Shown here in pieces: positions 1 to 10,112 of a stretch of DNA of 64,000 bases (positions within the stretch are counted from its first letter, which is position 1; each line of letters starts with the position of its first letter). The translations under genes and the position numbers were made by a program. Origin of the DNA: Diplonema japonicum (Eukaryota; Euglenozoa; Diplonemea; Diplonemida; Diplonemidae); the NCBI GenBank assembly GCA_964019335.1, contig OZ025650.1:633001-697000 (forward strand). Reading direction: 5' to 3'. The notes below the pieces were generated by a model. The model had not been told where the DNA came from. It ran no database searches and was given only the letters and a program-made list of their open reading frames with translations.

Positions 1-116
1 CATCAGTCTTGCGTCTGTGTACAGCCCCCCCTGCAGGATGGCCGACTACCAAGCTGGACAGCAACTTCTGGTCAAGCGTCGGTCTTCGTCTTTCAGGCTT
101 TGAGAGCTACAGGTAG
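1..116 (+). other. Possible 3' end of an upstream gene
   Basis: The first ~115 bases have balanced composition like the coding parts of the window, then give way abruptly to T-rich spacer. All three forward frames are open from the left edge for 33-44 codons, so the frame cannot be chosen and no product is recognised. It may be the tail of the preceding gene of the array. Low confidence. Confidence 0.2.
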
Positions 117-1678
117 TCACTGCGTGATCTTTTGAAAAAAAGATCTTCTTCTCCTTCCTCGATTTCTCCTATTTGCTCTCCCCTTTCCCGACTCTGTTTT
201 TGTTTTGCTTTTTCAAAAGGCCAACTTTGTGACTTATCTTCCCCGTTTTAGTCTTTTTTTCTTTTTTTTGAAACCGATATAAAAAAAAAAGAGAATGAGA
301 GACATTCCTCATGGGGGTGGTTTCCAGACTTGCCAAGGTACTGTTTTAAGGAGAAACACAACAAGTGTAAACCATGAGAACGCTTCAGACCAAAAATACG
401 CAAAAAAAAAAAAAAAAAAAAAAAAATAGAATTTGTCGCGTTCATGTTGTGCTTTCTTCTTTTTTTAGTTCTCTTTTTTCTCTCCCATCTGCACTTTTTT
501 TGACGAAAAGTTTAGATGTTCTGTTCTAGTCGCTTGCGTTGGGACAAAAAAATGGAATTTTTTAGGTCATGCCAAATGTCGTGTTTATGCAGAACAAGAG
601 AAACACAGAGATAGAGACGAACTTGGTAACAAACCCTCCTTTCTTTTTTCTTTTAGTACTTTGTGTGTGTTTGCATTCCTTTCTCCTTTATCTGAGAAAA
701 AAGAATGGTTGTTTTTGATGCTGTCATCGAAAAACCCAACGAATATTTTCAAAGGTATCATGATGAGTAAGTTCCCTTTTTTTTTTAAAAAAAAGGAAAG
801 GCTCGTGTCTCTCTATTCCCCTATGGATTTGTGTTTTTTTTTCATTTTTCTCTTAGTTGCCTCTGTAGATGCTTCTGTTCTGAATTTGAATATCTTTCAA
901 AAAAAAAACTGCCAGCTTCCCCCCACTTTTTTTTCCCCCGAGGAAATAAAAAAAGAGGAATGGAAAAAAAAAATGGGGGGAAAATAACAGGAAGAAGGGA
1001 TTTTAAAAAAAAAGTTCCTTTAATTTCCCGTCCCCCGCCCCCTTTCCCCCCCGTGTGGAGGGAAATGTGGAGAAATTTATGGGAAGGTATAATGTTTTCA
1101 ATTTACTGTGAAGTGAATGATGTTGGAATGGCAAATTATCGGACGACAAAAAAAAAAAAAAAAAAAAAAAAACGGGGAAAAAAAGGAGGGGAAAAAAACT
1201 CCTAGACAGGAAATTGTCCAGTTTGACAAATTCCTGGACGCTGGAAAAGAAACTGAACGGAAAAAAAAAAGAGAAAAAAAAGAGAGCCTCAGACGTTCGT
1301 CAATCCAGTACTTATCATTTAAGGGTTTTTTAAATGTCCTTTTTTTTAAAATACTTTTATTGTTTCAAAAAACAGCCGATTTTTCGCGAACACTTCACTT
1401 TTTTTCCTTCTCTTTTTTTTTTCTTTTTTCTCGAGCAGAAAATCAAATATAAAAAAAGTGGGGGGGGAATGGGTAAACAAAAAAAAACCTCTTTTTTTTT
1501 TCTCTCTCTCTTACTTTGTCAGTTCATTTATTTCTTTTCTCCTTCTTTATTTTTTTTTTCCTTTTTTGGTCTCAGTTGTCGTTGGTATCTTTCTGGTTCT
1601 TTTAAAAAAAAAAATCTATTATTTTTTTTTTTTTGATCTTCGCTTCAAAATGAATACCACCACCACCCCCAAAGAGAC
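117..1678. other. Homopolymer-rich spacer, no gene seen
   Basis: Long runs of A and T with smaller C and G runs. The open frames here are low-complexity (poly-Phe, poly-Lys, Leu/Ser) and have no recognisable protein. Pyrimidine-rich stretches near 1380-1435 and 1490-1640 precede the next gene and could include its spliced-leader acceptor. No tRNA or rRNA is seen. Confidence 0.6.
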
Positions 1679-1972
1679 ATGTACTGGGATGCCAAAGATG
1701 TTACTAGCCTATTACTACTAATCCCGGAGATGGAAGCAGAGCTGAAAGAAAAACAGCAGAAAGTGAATGCGTTGAAAGAGTCCGTGATGGCGATTCAGCA
1801 AGGTGGCAAAGGAAAAGATGTATTCTCAGGAAACGGTGTAATGTTCAAGGTGGATGGCGAAAAAGAATTGAAACGGCTTCAAGAAAAACTGAGCCGGGAG
1901 GAAAAAGAACTGGGGGAAATGAAGAAACGGCTGGAGGCAACGGTCAAAACACAGATGAAAAAGAAAAAATAG
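1679..1972 (+). CDS. Small prefoldin-like coiled-coil protein (PDRG1-like?)
   Basis: A 97-residue protein made of two long charged helices (about residues 17-40 and 58-95) separated by a short segment VFSGNGVMFKV that looks like the single beta hairpin of beta-type prefoldin subunits. The helix-hairpin-helix plan, the length and the pattern after the hairpin resemble PDRG1 and other prefoldin-like chaperone subunits, but the match is by shape rather than by a diagnostic motif. An ATG at 1650 lies in another frame and ends after 23 codons, so the start at 1679 is the only good one in frame unless a short 5' exon was missed. The C-terminus is Lys-rich. Coding is real to judge from composition; the family assignment is tentative. 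Confidence 0.5.
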   Translation: MYWDAKDVTSLLLLIPEMEAELKEKQQKVNALKESVMAIQQGGKGKDVFSGNGVMFKVDGEKELKRLQEKLSREEKELGEMKKRLEATVKTQMKKKK

Positions 1973-2072
1973 TCAGTATTTTTTTTTTTTTTTTTTTTTT
2001 TCCCTAAAAAAAAAAAAAAAAAAGAGCGGGTATATATAAATAATAATATAAAAAAAAATAAAAAAAGAAACA

Positions 2073-2906
2073 ATGGATATTGTACACGACTTCATATGCG
2101 ACGTTGCACAGCCATTCTTCCCTGATTATGTCGATAAGGAATCATGGAAAACACAAGCTGTAGTTTACTACCTTATCCTGTCCGTCGGGGGTGCCTTCTT
2201 CTACCTGTTTTTTGCGAGCATCAGTTTCTACCATAGTTTTGTGTTCAAAAGGGAAAAGTACTACCCCGAGTCACTCAATGACGTCGATATCTACAAACAA
2301 GCAAAAACAGAAATCGGAATCGCCCTGTCGTCACTGTGGAAAATGGGATTCTTAATGTGGCCCGGTGCATTCTTCTCCCACAGGGGGTACAGCAAAATAT
2401 ACAAAAAGTGGCCTGAAACGGGTTCGGAATGGCAGTATTTCGTGCTAAGCAACATTGCGTTTTTGTTATTCACAGATTTCCTGATATACTGGGCGCATAG
2501 GGGTCTGCACCACCCGTGGTTATACAGGAGAATCCACAAGTTGCACCATGCGTACCAATATACTACTCCGTTTTCATCGCATGCTTTCCACCCTGTTGAT
2601 GGTTTTGCTCAGGGTTCGCCTTACTACATGTTTGTGTATTTGGTGCCTTTTAACAACATTCAATTCTTGATCATGTTTGTGGTGGTGAACATGTGGACCA
2701 TTAACATCCACGATCAAGTTGACTTCGGCAACAAACTCCTCTCTAGCACAGGCCACCACACAATCCACCATGCCGATTTCTGGTACAACTACGGGCAGTA
2801 TACTACCTTCTGGGACAGACTGTGCGGGACTTATATGCCTGCAGTTCAAACGCATAATTGGGTATGGTTACATGGGGCAAAAAAAAAAAAAAAAAATACA
2901 GAATGA
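2073..2906 (+). CDS. ERG3/SC5D: C-5 sterol desaturase (lathosterol oxidase)
   Basis: 277 residues, close to the animal enzyme (about 300). It introduces the C5-C6 double bond in delta-7 sterols in the ER, using O2 and cytochrome b5 electrons. Hydrophobic segments lie near residues 27-52, 90-105 and 125-142. The three histidine clusters of the membrane fatty-acid hydroxylase superfamily are all present: HRGLHH, HKLHHAY and HHTIHH, the last followed by the family-typical NYGQYTTFWDR. The block PFSSHAFHPVDGFAQ is also characteristic. The last codons run into a run of about 17 A, so the natural C-terminus is GAKKKKKNTE; a small length error in that run would change the tail but nothing functional. 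The leader is AT-rich with A runs. Very secure. Confidence 0.95.
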   Translation: MDIVHDFICDVAQPFFPDYVDKESWKTQAVVYYLILSVGGAFFYLFFASISFYHSFVFKREKYYPESLNDVDIYKQAKTEIGIALSSLWKMGFLMWPGAFFSHRGYSKIYKKWPETGSEWQYFVLSNIAFLLFTDFLIYWAHRGLHHPWLYRRIHKLHHAYQYTTPFSSHAFHPVDGFAQGSPYYMFVYLVPFNNIQFLIMFVVVNMWTINIHDQVDFGNKLLSSTGHHTIHHADFWYNYGQYTTFWDRLCGTYMPAVQTHNWVWLHGAKKKKKNTE

Positions 2907-3859
2907 CGGATCTCGGGTTGTTACTTCCAAAAAAGTGGAATAGAAAAAAAAAAAGAAAAAAAAAAAAAAAAAAAAAAAAAGTGGAGTACGAAATAAATTG
3001 GATTTATCCATTAATGGGATGGAAGCAACACAATGTTTTCATGCCCTCTCCCTTATCTTGATTTTCTTTTGTCGGGGGGGATTTTTTTTTTCGTTTTTTG
3101 AAAAAAGGAAGACTAACAAAGAAATATAAAAAAGTACGAAACAAGGAAAACAAAAAGAAAGAGACGGGGGGGGGGGGGGGGTGTCGTAGAACAAGATTTT
3201 AAATTGAAATTGAAACAATTTAAAAAAAATAGGAATTCCTCCCCCCCCCCCCCCCCCCCGCCTGTTCTTCTTTGTTTTCTTACCCCCCTTCGAACTTTTT
3301 TCTCTCTCGTTTTTTCCCCCTTTTTTGTGTTCTGTGATGACATCGTGCCTCATCCCTTAGGGGGATTTGCAACAGTTTTTTGTTTTTAAAAACTTTTTTT
3401 TTAGCCACTGCCCGAAATCGGGGAAACACCTTATGATTATGGAGTTGGAAACAAAAAGAAAAAGGAATGCAAGGGGGAAAAAAAAAAGGCTGATCTTGTG
3501 ATTTGGATTTAACCTTAAGGTTTCTAAATACTTTTAGATAAACGACTCACCCCCAAAGAGGTGAGAAAGCAATCCCTTCCTTCCGTCACTTTTTCTCTCC
3601 TTTGTAATCTACCTTTCTCACGTGTATGTTTACCAGAGCTCATTGGTTTCAGCCAAAGCTCACTTGACAGGAGGTGCTGGGTTTTATCTTCCTTTTTTCT
3701 TTTTTCTTTTTATGCCTCGGGTGTGCCTCCTGTTGACGATCTTTTTGGACCCCCATCCAAAGGGACACACCCCACTGCTTGTGGCGTATGCCACGCTTGC
3801 ATGATTCCTTTCCCCCTTGTCCATTCACCGCTAAGCTCCAGTTGTCGTACCTTGTCTTT
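2907..3859. other. Spacer with A, G and C homopolymer runs
   Basis: Contains runs of A (to over 20), G (about 15 near 3167-3181) and C (about 19 near 3241-3259). A small perfect hairpin CTCACC/GGTGAG sits at 3546-3565. Open frames are low-complexity. From about 3700 the composition becomes more gene-like and leads into the relic downstream. Confidence 0.5.
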
Positions 3860-4800
3860 CCTCGTTAACTTGGATGAAGAAAATGATGTGCAGAAGTGTG
3901 TGCTTAAAGCAACAAGATAGGACTACTTTTGCAAGCAAGGGCTACACAGGATTTCAACAATATGATGTTAAAGAGGGTTGAAGTCCCAGCTGCAAGAACT
4001 AAAAAAGTTATCGAGTCATCGGCTGGTCCTGCTGGTTGCAGTTGATGAAACACAAGAACTTGATAGCATGATCTCCCCGGACGAAAGAGAAGGAAGAGGT
4101 GGTGCACGCATGGCACTTCGCTACCTCCGCACGCTGCCGGAAACGCTGTTTGAAAGCGACACCTTAATCCTCCCAATTGCAACGGGGCTCACAGTTACAT
4201 AGAGTTGAAGAGCTATTTACTAGATGACTGTAAAAACCTCCCGTCGCCACCCACAGACATTCAACTGAAAGATGAAGCCAGCTGTTTTGAAGCGTCAGCG
4301 TTTCAACTGCTTGTTGACCTTATCGCAATCTTCGGCAACAACTTTGGTGAGTTGAAAGATGACACAAAGGTGCTCTGACTGGATTGGGAACTCAATGCCT
4401 GCTAAAAGCTGATATACTTGGTGGGAGAGTCTGCCACCCGTTTGCAGGTTCTGGGGGCACTCTCAACTCGGACATAGCAAAGGCCTGTCTCCAGAAGCAG
4501 AAGCTCTGATAAAAGAACTCCGAAAGGCAGGGGACGGGGTTCTCATGCATTGCGGGGAGGGACCACTAGATTTCATCCTCGTAGTACAAAGTGAAGAGAA
4601 CAGCTACATGTGCGTTATGCAGATGTCAAACACACGACGGCGAAAACGGCCGATCTTGCAAAACTTCGTGACACAGTGGAGAAGAACGTAGATCCGGCCC
4701 TGCGCAAGCTTCTTGGCGGCACGTTCGAACTTCAACCATCCACAGATGACCAGAGTTTCGCTGAAACCACCACTCTTGTTCCCCCGGAAAGAAAAAAAGA
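3860..4800 (+). pseudogene. Frameshifted relic, probably RHS/Crinkler-like ATPase-nuclease
   Basis: A stretch of coding-like composition whose protein sense hops between frames with stops. Readable pieces in order are: a segment with VLLVAVDETQELD (like a Walker B strand) followed by RYLRTLPETLF and LILPIATGLT (3978-4197); YIELKSYLLDDCKN to LKDDTKVL ending at a stop (4197-4378); GLSPEAEALIKELRKAG with DFILVVQSEE (4480-4620); and DLAKLRDTVEKNVDPALRKLL (4610-4790). An ATPase core followed by a region with a strand like P-D-x-I-x-V is the layout of RHS proteins of trypanosomes and Crinkler-type proteins. That assignment is inference from short motifs. Several frameshifts and stops make an intact product impossible without sequence error. 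Confidence 0.45.
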
Positions 4801-4972
4801 AAACCTTTACCTAACTCCACCTCTACTCTATAGTATGCACACAGGTTGTCACCTTGTTTCCCCCCCTTTTCCCCAAGCAGCTCTTTTTATATTAATATGT
4901 TTCTTCTGACTTACTAATCAAAGGAAGGGCGGGGGAGGCAAAAAAAAAAAAAAAAAACCGACAAAATAAAAT

Positions 4973-7393
4973 ATGCCTCCTAAAAAAGATGGAAAACGAA
5001 AGCGAGAAGAGACAAAGGAAACGGAACAACAGAAGAAACAAAAGAGCGGGACAGTGGGGGGTGCAACGGCAGGGCCGTGGGACAAGCTAGCGGTGAAGAT
5101 CACTGACGCGAGCAAGGGCTTCTTGGAAGAGGTCAAAGGTTTCTCAACTATGGCACCGGTGCAGGCCAGTGTCATCCCGCAAATGCTGAAGGGGAAGGAT
5201 GTGGTGGTGGAGGCCGTGACAGGGAGCGGCAAGACCCTGGCTTTCCTGATCCCTATCTTTGAGATGATCATGACAAAGGACGACATCCGTGACGCAGTGA
5301 AGGCAGACTCTAAGTCCGCTGTAGCCCTTATCATAGAGCCGACGAGAGAGCTAGCCATCCAAGTGGAGCGCGAGGCAAAGGAGTACGCAGAACACGTCTT
5401 AAGCAAAACAGAACTCGACATTCGAGTGAACACCTTCATCGGTGGGCGTGACGCTGCACGCGATGTTGCTTCGTACAAAAAGCAAGGCGCAAACGTGTTA
5501 GTAGGGACACCCGGCCGCCTCTACGAAGTGCTCGTCTTGGGGATCAACGGGATCGGCATCAAGTGCAGCGACATCGAAGTCCTCATCATGGACGAGGCCG
5601 ATCGTCTTCTCTCGCATGGTTTCAGCATCAAGCTTGACGCCATTCTGCAAAGGATCCCCTTGCAGCGCCGTACAGGCCTCTTCAGCGCCACGCAAACCAA
5701 CGAAGTGAAGGAACTAATCCGTGTCGGGATGCGCAACCCTGTCATGGTCCGCGTGCAGGTCAAGAAGAAAGACGCCGCCACCTCCACCAAGAAGACCATG
5801 CAGGTCCCCGACACCATCGACAACTACTACCGTATCATCAAGCCCAGCCTGAAGCTCGAGGCCTTCGGTGCCTTCCTCCGCAAGCATGCCGACAAGAAGG
5901 TCATTGCGTACTTCCTCACATGCGCTAGTGTCGACTTCGCTCTTCGTTCCATGAAGGTGGGCATGGGTGAGGAGCTTGAAGCGGCAGGCGTGCAGCTGCA
6001 TCCCCTACACGGACAGATGCCTCTTCAGAGACGGAAGAAGCTCTTCAAGGACTTCCGGTCGGCCACTGGAGGGTCTGTGCTGCTGTGCACGGATGTGGCT
6101 GCGCGTGGTTTGGATGTGTCGGACATCGACTATGTGATCCAACTGGACGCACCCACCGACCCCGCCACCTTCGTGCACCGGATAGGGCGAACAGCCAGGA
6201 TGGGTAGGAAGGGTGTGTCGATGATCTACCTATCGCCCTCTGAGGCCTCCTACATCGACTACCTCAGGCTGCAGAAGGTGGACGTGCAGCACGACGACAC
6301 TCCCGACGGCTTCGAGACAGAGTCGGAAGATGAGTCCTCAGATGAGGAGGACGAGGAAGAGGCCAGCGACGAGGGGGAAGAAGTGCCCGTAGAAGAGAAG
6401 AAGGCGGAAACAGACAAGTCCAAGGTGCTGCACAACCCAAAGGGTGCCATCCGGTTCAGGATAAAAGTCGCCTCTCACGGCATGCGCGAGAAGATGAACC
6501 GCTTCCGTGCCAAGCGGGGCAAGGGGCGCAAAGAGGTGCAGCAGGTGGTGGTCGGCAAGCCGTCAGAGTCGCAGTTCGTCTACAAGGTGAGGAAGGCCGT
6601 GTGCACGGACAGGACCCTCACAGACATCGCTGCTAAGGCTTTTGTGACGTGGGTGCGGGCGTACCGTGACCACCACCTGCGGTACGTCTTCAAGTTGGGG
6701 AAGATCGATGTGGTGGACCTGTGCCATGCACACGGGCTTATCAAGCTGCCGAAGATGCCGGAGCTGCAGCACGTTGCCAACGCGCTGCTCCCGATGGAGG
6801 AGGAGTTCTACAGTGTCAACCCAAAGAACATCAAGTGCGCGTCGGAAGAGGAAGAGGGCAAACGACAGGAGCGGTTGAAGGTGAAGGCGGAGAAGGAGGC
6901 GCTGAAGAAGGAGGAGAAGATGTCCGAGCGAAACAGAATGAGGGAGCAAGTGAAGGACGACAAGACCATCGGGAAGAGGAAGAAGAAGGAACTGTGGAAC
7001 AAGATGGAGCTTGACGAGCTGAACGAGGATGCTAGGCTGCTGAAGAAGCTGAGGGCGGGGAAGATCACAGAGGCGGAGTACGCAAAGGCGAGTGGCGAGG
7101 ACGAGCTAGAGTTCTCGATGCTGCCGGCAAAGGACAAGGCCAAGATGCGGGCAAAGAAAGAAGCTGAGAGGAAGAAGAGGGAGGAGGAAGAGGCCGAGAT
7201 GCTGCACGAAGTTGCATCCTCATCAGACGAGGAACCCATGGACATGGACCAAGACAGCAGTGACGATGCCAGCGTGGCCAGCGAAGCAGAAGAAGCGCCT
7301 GTGAAGATCCCTGACGGTGTCGACAAGTCTGCCAGTGGCCATGCCCCAGCGGCGTGGATTGCTATGATTAAGAGGAAAATGGGACAGAAGTGA
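4973..7393 (+). CDS. SPB4: ATP-dependent rRNA helicase SPB4/DDX55
   Basis: 806 residues; a DEAD-box helicase needed in yeast for 60S subunit assembly in the nucleolus. All motifs are intact: Q-motif FSTMAPVQASVIP (~residue 57), AVTGSGKT (~80), PTRELA (~123), TPGRL (~178), DEAD (~204), SAT (~238), TDVAARGLD (~371) and HRIGRTARMG (~403). The family is set by the C-terminal DUF4217 region at about 535-615, including KAFVTWVRAYRDHHLRYVFKLG and GLIKLPKMPEL, which closely follow SPB4/DDX55. An acidic insert (residues ~450-480) and a long charged Lys/Glu tail make it about 200 residues longer than the yeast or human protein. Start is the first ATG after an A run; N-terminus is Lys-rich as expected for a nucleolar protein. 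No intron is evident. Confidence 0.93.
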   Translation: MPPKKDGKRKREETKETEQQKKQKSGTVGGATAGPWDKLAVKITDASKGFLEEVKGFSTMAPVQASVIPQMLKGKDVVVEAVTGSGKTLAFLIPIFEMIMTKDDIRDAVKADSKSAVALIIEPTRELAIQVEREAKEYAEHVLSKTELDIRVNTFIGGRDAARDVASYKKQGANVLVGTPGRLYEVLVLGINGIGIKCSDIEVLIMDEADRLLSHGFSIKLDAILQRIPLQRRTGLFSATQTNEVKELIRVGMRNPVMVRVQVKKKDAATSTKKTMQVPDTIDNYYRIIKPSLKLEAFGAFLRKHADKKVIAYFLTCASVDFALRSMKVGMGEELEAAGVQLHPLHGQMPLQRRKKLFKDFRSATGGSVLLCTDVAARGLDVSDIDYVIQLDAPTDPATFVHRIGRTARMGRKGVSMIYLSPSEASYIDYLRLQKVDVQHDDTPDGFETESEDESSDEEDEEEASDEGEEVPVEEKKAETDKSKVLHNPKGAIRFRIKVASHGMREKMNRFRAKRGKGRKEVQQVVVGKPSESQFVYKVRKAVCTDRTLTDIAAKAFVTWVRAYRDHHLRYVFKLGKIDVVDLCHAHGLIKLPKMPELQHVANALLPMEEEFYSVNPKNIKCASEEEEGKRQERLKVKAEKEALKKEEKMSERNRMREQVKDDKTIGKRKKKELWNKMELDELNEDARLLKKLRAGKITEAEYAKASGEDELEFSMLPAKDKAKMRAKKEAERKKREEEEAEMLHEVASSSDEEPMDMDQDSSDDASVASEAEEAPVKIPDGVDKSASGHAPAAWIAMIKRKMGQK

Positions 7394-7707
7394 GGTTTCC
7401 CCCCCCCCCTTTTTTTCAAATTTCCCTCTTTTTTTTCCCCTTGTTAGTTATTATTTGCAAAAAAAAAAAAGCAATTTTTGGGGTATTACGTGAATTATCT
7501 CTTTTTCTTTTTCTTCTTCTTCTTCTTCTGCTACACTACCAACCATCACAGTATCTTCTTTTTTTTTTGTTTCCCCATTAGTATAGTTCGTATCATTTGT
7601 ACGTTTTCTTCTTTTTTTTTTGTTTACCCTTCTTTCCTCGTCAACCAATTACTATTAGTTTCAATATTTGAAAACAAAAAAAAAAAAAAAAAAAAAAAAA
7701 ACAAAAA
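7394..7707. other. Spacer: C/T tracts, then a ~27-nt A run before the next ATG
   Basis: Pyrimidine-rich DNA with several short AG candidates is followed by an almost pure A run at about 7676-7702, immediately before the start codon at 7708. No gene is seen. Confidence 0.5.
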
Positions 7708-8106
7708 ATGGGTAAGGTGTCAGGAGACTGCAAGAACCTGTGGTGCGTGTGCGTGACTCGTGAAAATTGCGGGAACAAGATCTGTATGAAACTGCATATC
7801 GATGATGAAGAGGCACCCAAGGCATCGGTGATGGTTCCTGTGGAGGTGCTGGATGCATTTGCTGCAAAAACACACAAGTGGCTAAGCACGACAGAGAAGA
7901 AAAATTTGTGGGCTTTCGGTAAGGCGCTTAGCAAGATTGATGTCAATATCTGCCTTCAGGACAGAAAGGCCTTGGACATTAAATCTCTCCTCGACACTAT
8001 AGTTTCTCACCTCACTTTTCTTCCCATGAACACGCTTTCACCTGTTCTAAGAAAGTGTCTTGTTCTCTTTTGTGAGTGGATTTGCAAGGACACAGGTAAG
8101 AAATAA
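7708..8106 (+). CDS. Small protein of unknown function, paralog A
   Basis: 132 residues. The first 35 are Cys-rich (C9, C13, C15, C21, C26), followed by a helical region. The stretch from VPVEVLDAFA to LPMNTLSPVLRKCL aligns without large gaps to the protein at 9780-10112: shared positions include VP, F, VN, L..L, T..HL, LP and S/T-LS...R..L. The two are therefore diverged tandem duplicates about 1.7 kb apart. No known domain is recognised. The gene ends in GGTAAGAAATAA, where GTAAG could be a splice donor, so a further exon is not excluded, but no convincing one was seen downstream. Confidence 0.6.
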   Translation: MGKVSGDCKNLWCVCVTRENCGNKICMKLHIDDEEAPKASVMVPVEVLDAFAAKTHKWLSTTEKKNLWAFGKALSKIDVNICLQDRKALDIKSLLDTIVSHLTFLPMNTLSPVLRKCLVLFCEWICKDTGKK

Positions 8107-9420
8107 ATAAATAAAAAAAATAGGAAAGAGAAAAAAAAAGAAAAAAGAAAAAAAAAGTTTTTTTTTTTGCCCCACCTCCTCTCTTTTGCTGTGAACTGTC
8201 ATGCCGACCTTTTAATACAAAGGAGTGAATTATGAAGAGGGGAAAAAAAAAGAAAAAAAAGAGGAGGGAAAAAAAAAATAAAGAGGAAAAAGGGGGAGGG
8301 GGGGAAGAAATAAAAGAAGAAGTTTGGAGGAGATTGTCTGAAACACCTTTCTTTCATCTTCATTTCAATTCTTTTTTTTTTCTTCTTCTCTTCCGTCACT
8401 TATTTCTCTTTGTTTTTCTCTTTTTTTTTCTCCTTTTTTTTTCTTCTGGCTTCAATATTCTAGGCAAGATATCGAGGGTGGGGTGGTGGGCAAAAATGTA
8501 GTTTTTTTTTTTAACTCTACAAGTTCATATTTACACGATACTCGCTCAACAGAAAACTAAAAAAAAAAAGTCTGTTGGTTATATTGGTTTTTTTTTTTTT
8601 CTCCTTTTTTTTTTCTTGTATATTTTTCGCTTCTAAATCTAGTAAACGGAGGAAACTCACTTTTTCCTTCTTAATGCAAGAACAAGTGCCTATGATTTGT
8701 CTAAACAACAAGGGGGGGAAAAAAAGAGAATTTCTACACAAGTATCTCTTTCCTCCCTTTATTTCTTTTCATTCAAGTTTCTTCTCAAGTAGGCCGCTTG
8801 GCCTTCCCCCCCCATTTATTTAGGATGGCATATGTGACTAGCATTGTAACCTGCTATTACCCCCACTTTTATTATTTCGTGTTAAAAGTTTTTTTATCCA
8901 GCTCAAAAAGCATCCGTATCATCAGAAAACTCTATCTCTTCCCTCCGTGCCCCCTTTTTATTTTTTTTTTCTCCCTCTCCATCTACACTATACGCACGTC
9001 TTTAAAAAAGAAAAAGTTGTTTTGATGTTTTAGGTTTAAACCTATTTGCGCATCATCTTTTTTTTTTTTTTCCCCTCCATTGTGTTAAATCTTTTTCCCT
9101 TTTCTTTTTGTTTTTTTTTAAAAAAAAAAATATTTTATTCATTCCTTCATTCCCTCCTTATTTATTTTATAGACACTTCACCTTTCCTCAATTGGTGGAT
9201 GCTTCTCCTCCTCCTCCCTCTTCCTTGTCTGACTTGTGTGCGCCTTCCTGAAATATCTTCTTTTCTGGAAGAACATTGCATGACTTGATCAGACAAATCT
9301 TTTTTGAAAAAGGGTTGTGAGAGGGGGTGGGGAAGACAAAAAAAAAAAGAGAAAAGAAAGGAAAATGCTGGAAAATGAATTTTTTATTTTACTGCAACAC
9401 GATAAATTACCGGAAGGAAA

Positions 9421-9449
9421 AGGGCTTCTGGACATTTTCCCTTCCGGTG
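9421..9449. repeat. Direct repeat, copy 1
   Basis: A 29-nt unit starting AGGGCTTCTGG and ending CATTTTCCCTTCCGGTG. Together with ACCGGAAGG just upstream (about 9410-9418) its end could form a hairpin. Copy 2 is at 9646-9675 and differs by one substitution and one inserted base. Confidence 0.6.
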
Positions 9450-9511
9450 CATTTTTTTTTTCTTGACACCAATTTAAAGGACCCAGGGCTACCTCTACCC
9501 TGTCCCAAGAA

Positions 9512-9676
9512 ATGCCTGCTGCATGTTTCCCTGAAGAACTTATGTTTCTGTGGCAAGAGTTTTTAAAGGAATGGGCAAGCTACGTTACGCCCTGCTTGCC
9601 TGCTAGCTTGCTTGCTGCCCTTGCAGCCTTGCAGTGCGCTCGGCCAGGGCTTCCGGAGCATTTTCCCTTCCGGTGA
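9512..9676 (+). CDS. Possible mini-gene, 54 codons
   Basis: An ATG-initiated frame of 54 codons lying between the two direct repeats and ending with the stop created by the second copy. The product has two hydrophobic/helical stretches (LMFLWQEFLKEW and LLAALAALQCA). Composition is richer in GC than the spacer around it. It might be a remnant related to the neighbouring small paralogs, whose C-termini are also Leu/Ala-rich helices, but no firm alignment can be made. Could equally be chance. Confidence 0.2.
   Translation: MPAACFPEELMFLWQEFLKEWASYVTPCLPASLLAALAALQCARPGLPEHFPFR
9646..9675. repeat. Direct repeat, copy 2
   Basis: A 30-nt unit starting AGGGCTTCCGG and ending CATTTTCCCTTCCGGTG, matching copy 1 at 9421-9449 apart from one substitution and one extra base. 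Confidence 0.6.
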
Positions 9677-9779
9677 TTTTCGTTTTACAGTATTCTATTT
9701 TTTATTATTGATCCCCCCCCACCCCCCATTGTTAAAAAGAAGAAAACACCAAAACAGATAACAAAACACTTTAAAAAAA

Positions 9780-10112
9780 ATGAAACTCATCGCTGAAGTC
9801 ATGTGCAGGAAGAGTTTGTCGTCGAGACGCTGCGAGTGTGCTCTTCCCCACTTGGATACTGTGGACGGCAGGGTCCCGCTAGACCTGATTGTAGAGTTTG
9901 AGCGCCATGTCACACGAAAAGTCAGGTCATCAAAGTCATGCACAGTGGCATCTTTGATGCGTGAAATATCTTATGTCGTAAATGTGAGTTCTCTTAAGAC
10001 AGGTGACCTCAGATGTCTTGTGAACACGCTGGCCACCCACTTGAGGCACCTCCCAGCCGAGTCGCTTTCAGTATCCATGCGTGCTGTCCTTCACACTCTT
10101 GTGGCATTGTGA
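9780..10112 (+). CDS. Small protein of unknown function, paralog B
   Basis: 110 residues, starting right after an A run. An N-terminal segment with three Cys (C9, C18, C20) leads into a helical domain (VPLDLIVEF ... VVNVSSLKTGDLRCLVNTL ... LRHLPAESLSVSMRAVL) that aligns to residues ~46-125 of the protein at 7708-8106. The shared spacing over about 80 residues makes common ancestry likely although identity is low. No family is recognised and no transmembrane or signal sequence is seen. Role unknown. Confidence 0.6.
   Translation: MKLIAEVMCRKSLSSRRCECALPHLDTVDGRVPLDLIVEFERHVTRKVRSSKSCTVASLMREISYVVNVSSLKTGDLRCLVNTLATHLRHLPAESLSVSMRAVLHTLVAL

Larger units (their letters stand above)
8107..9779. 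other. Long homopolymer spacer with a short direct repeat
   Basis: Mostly T, A and C runs without a supportable gene. The exception is 9330-9700, which is less repetitive and holds a 29/30-nt direct repeat and a 54-codon frame (described separately). Confidence 0.5.

Noticed and set aside
248-1721. Several overlapping open frames of 60-124 codons
   Set aside because: Their products are runs of Phe, Lys and Leu from T and A homopolymers, with no domain or consistent codon use.
3039-3389. Opposing Pro-rich and Gly-rich frames
   Set aside because: Created by poly-C and poly-G runs; no protein-like sequence.
4918-7419. Long minus-strand frames opposite the helicase gene
   Set aside because: Shadows of the codon pattern of SPB4; the plus strand has all helicase motifs.
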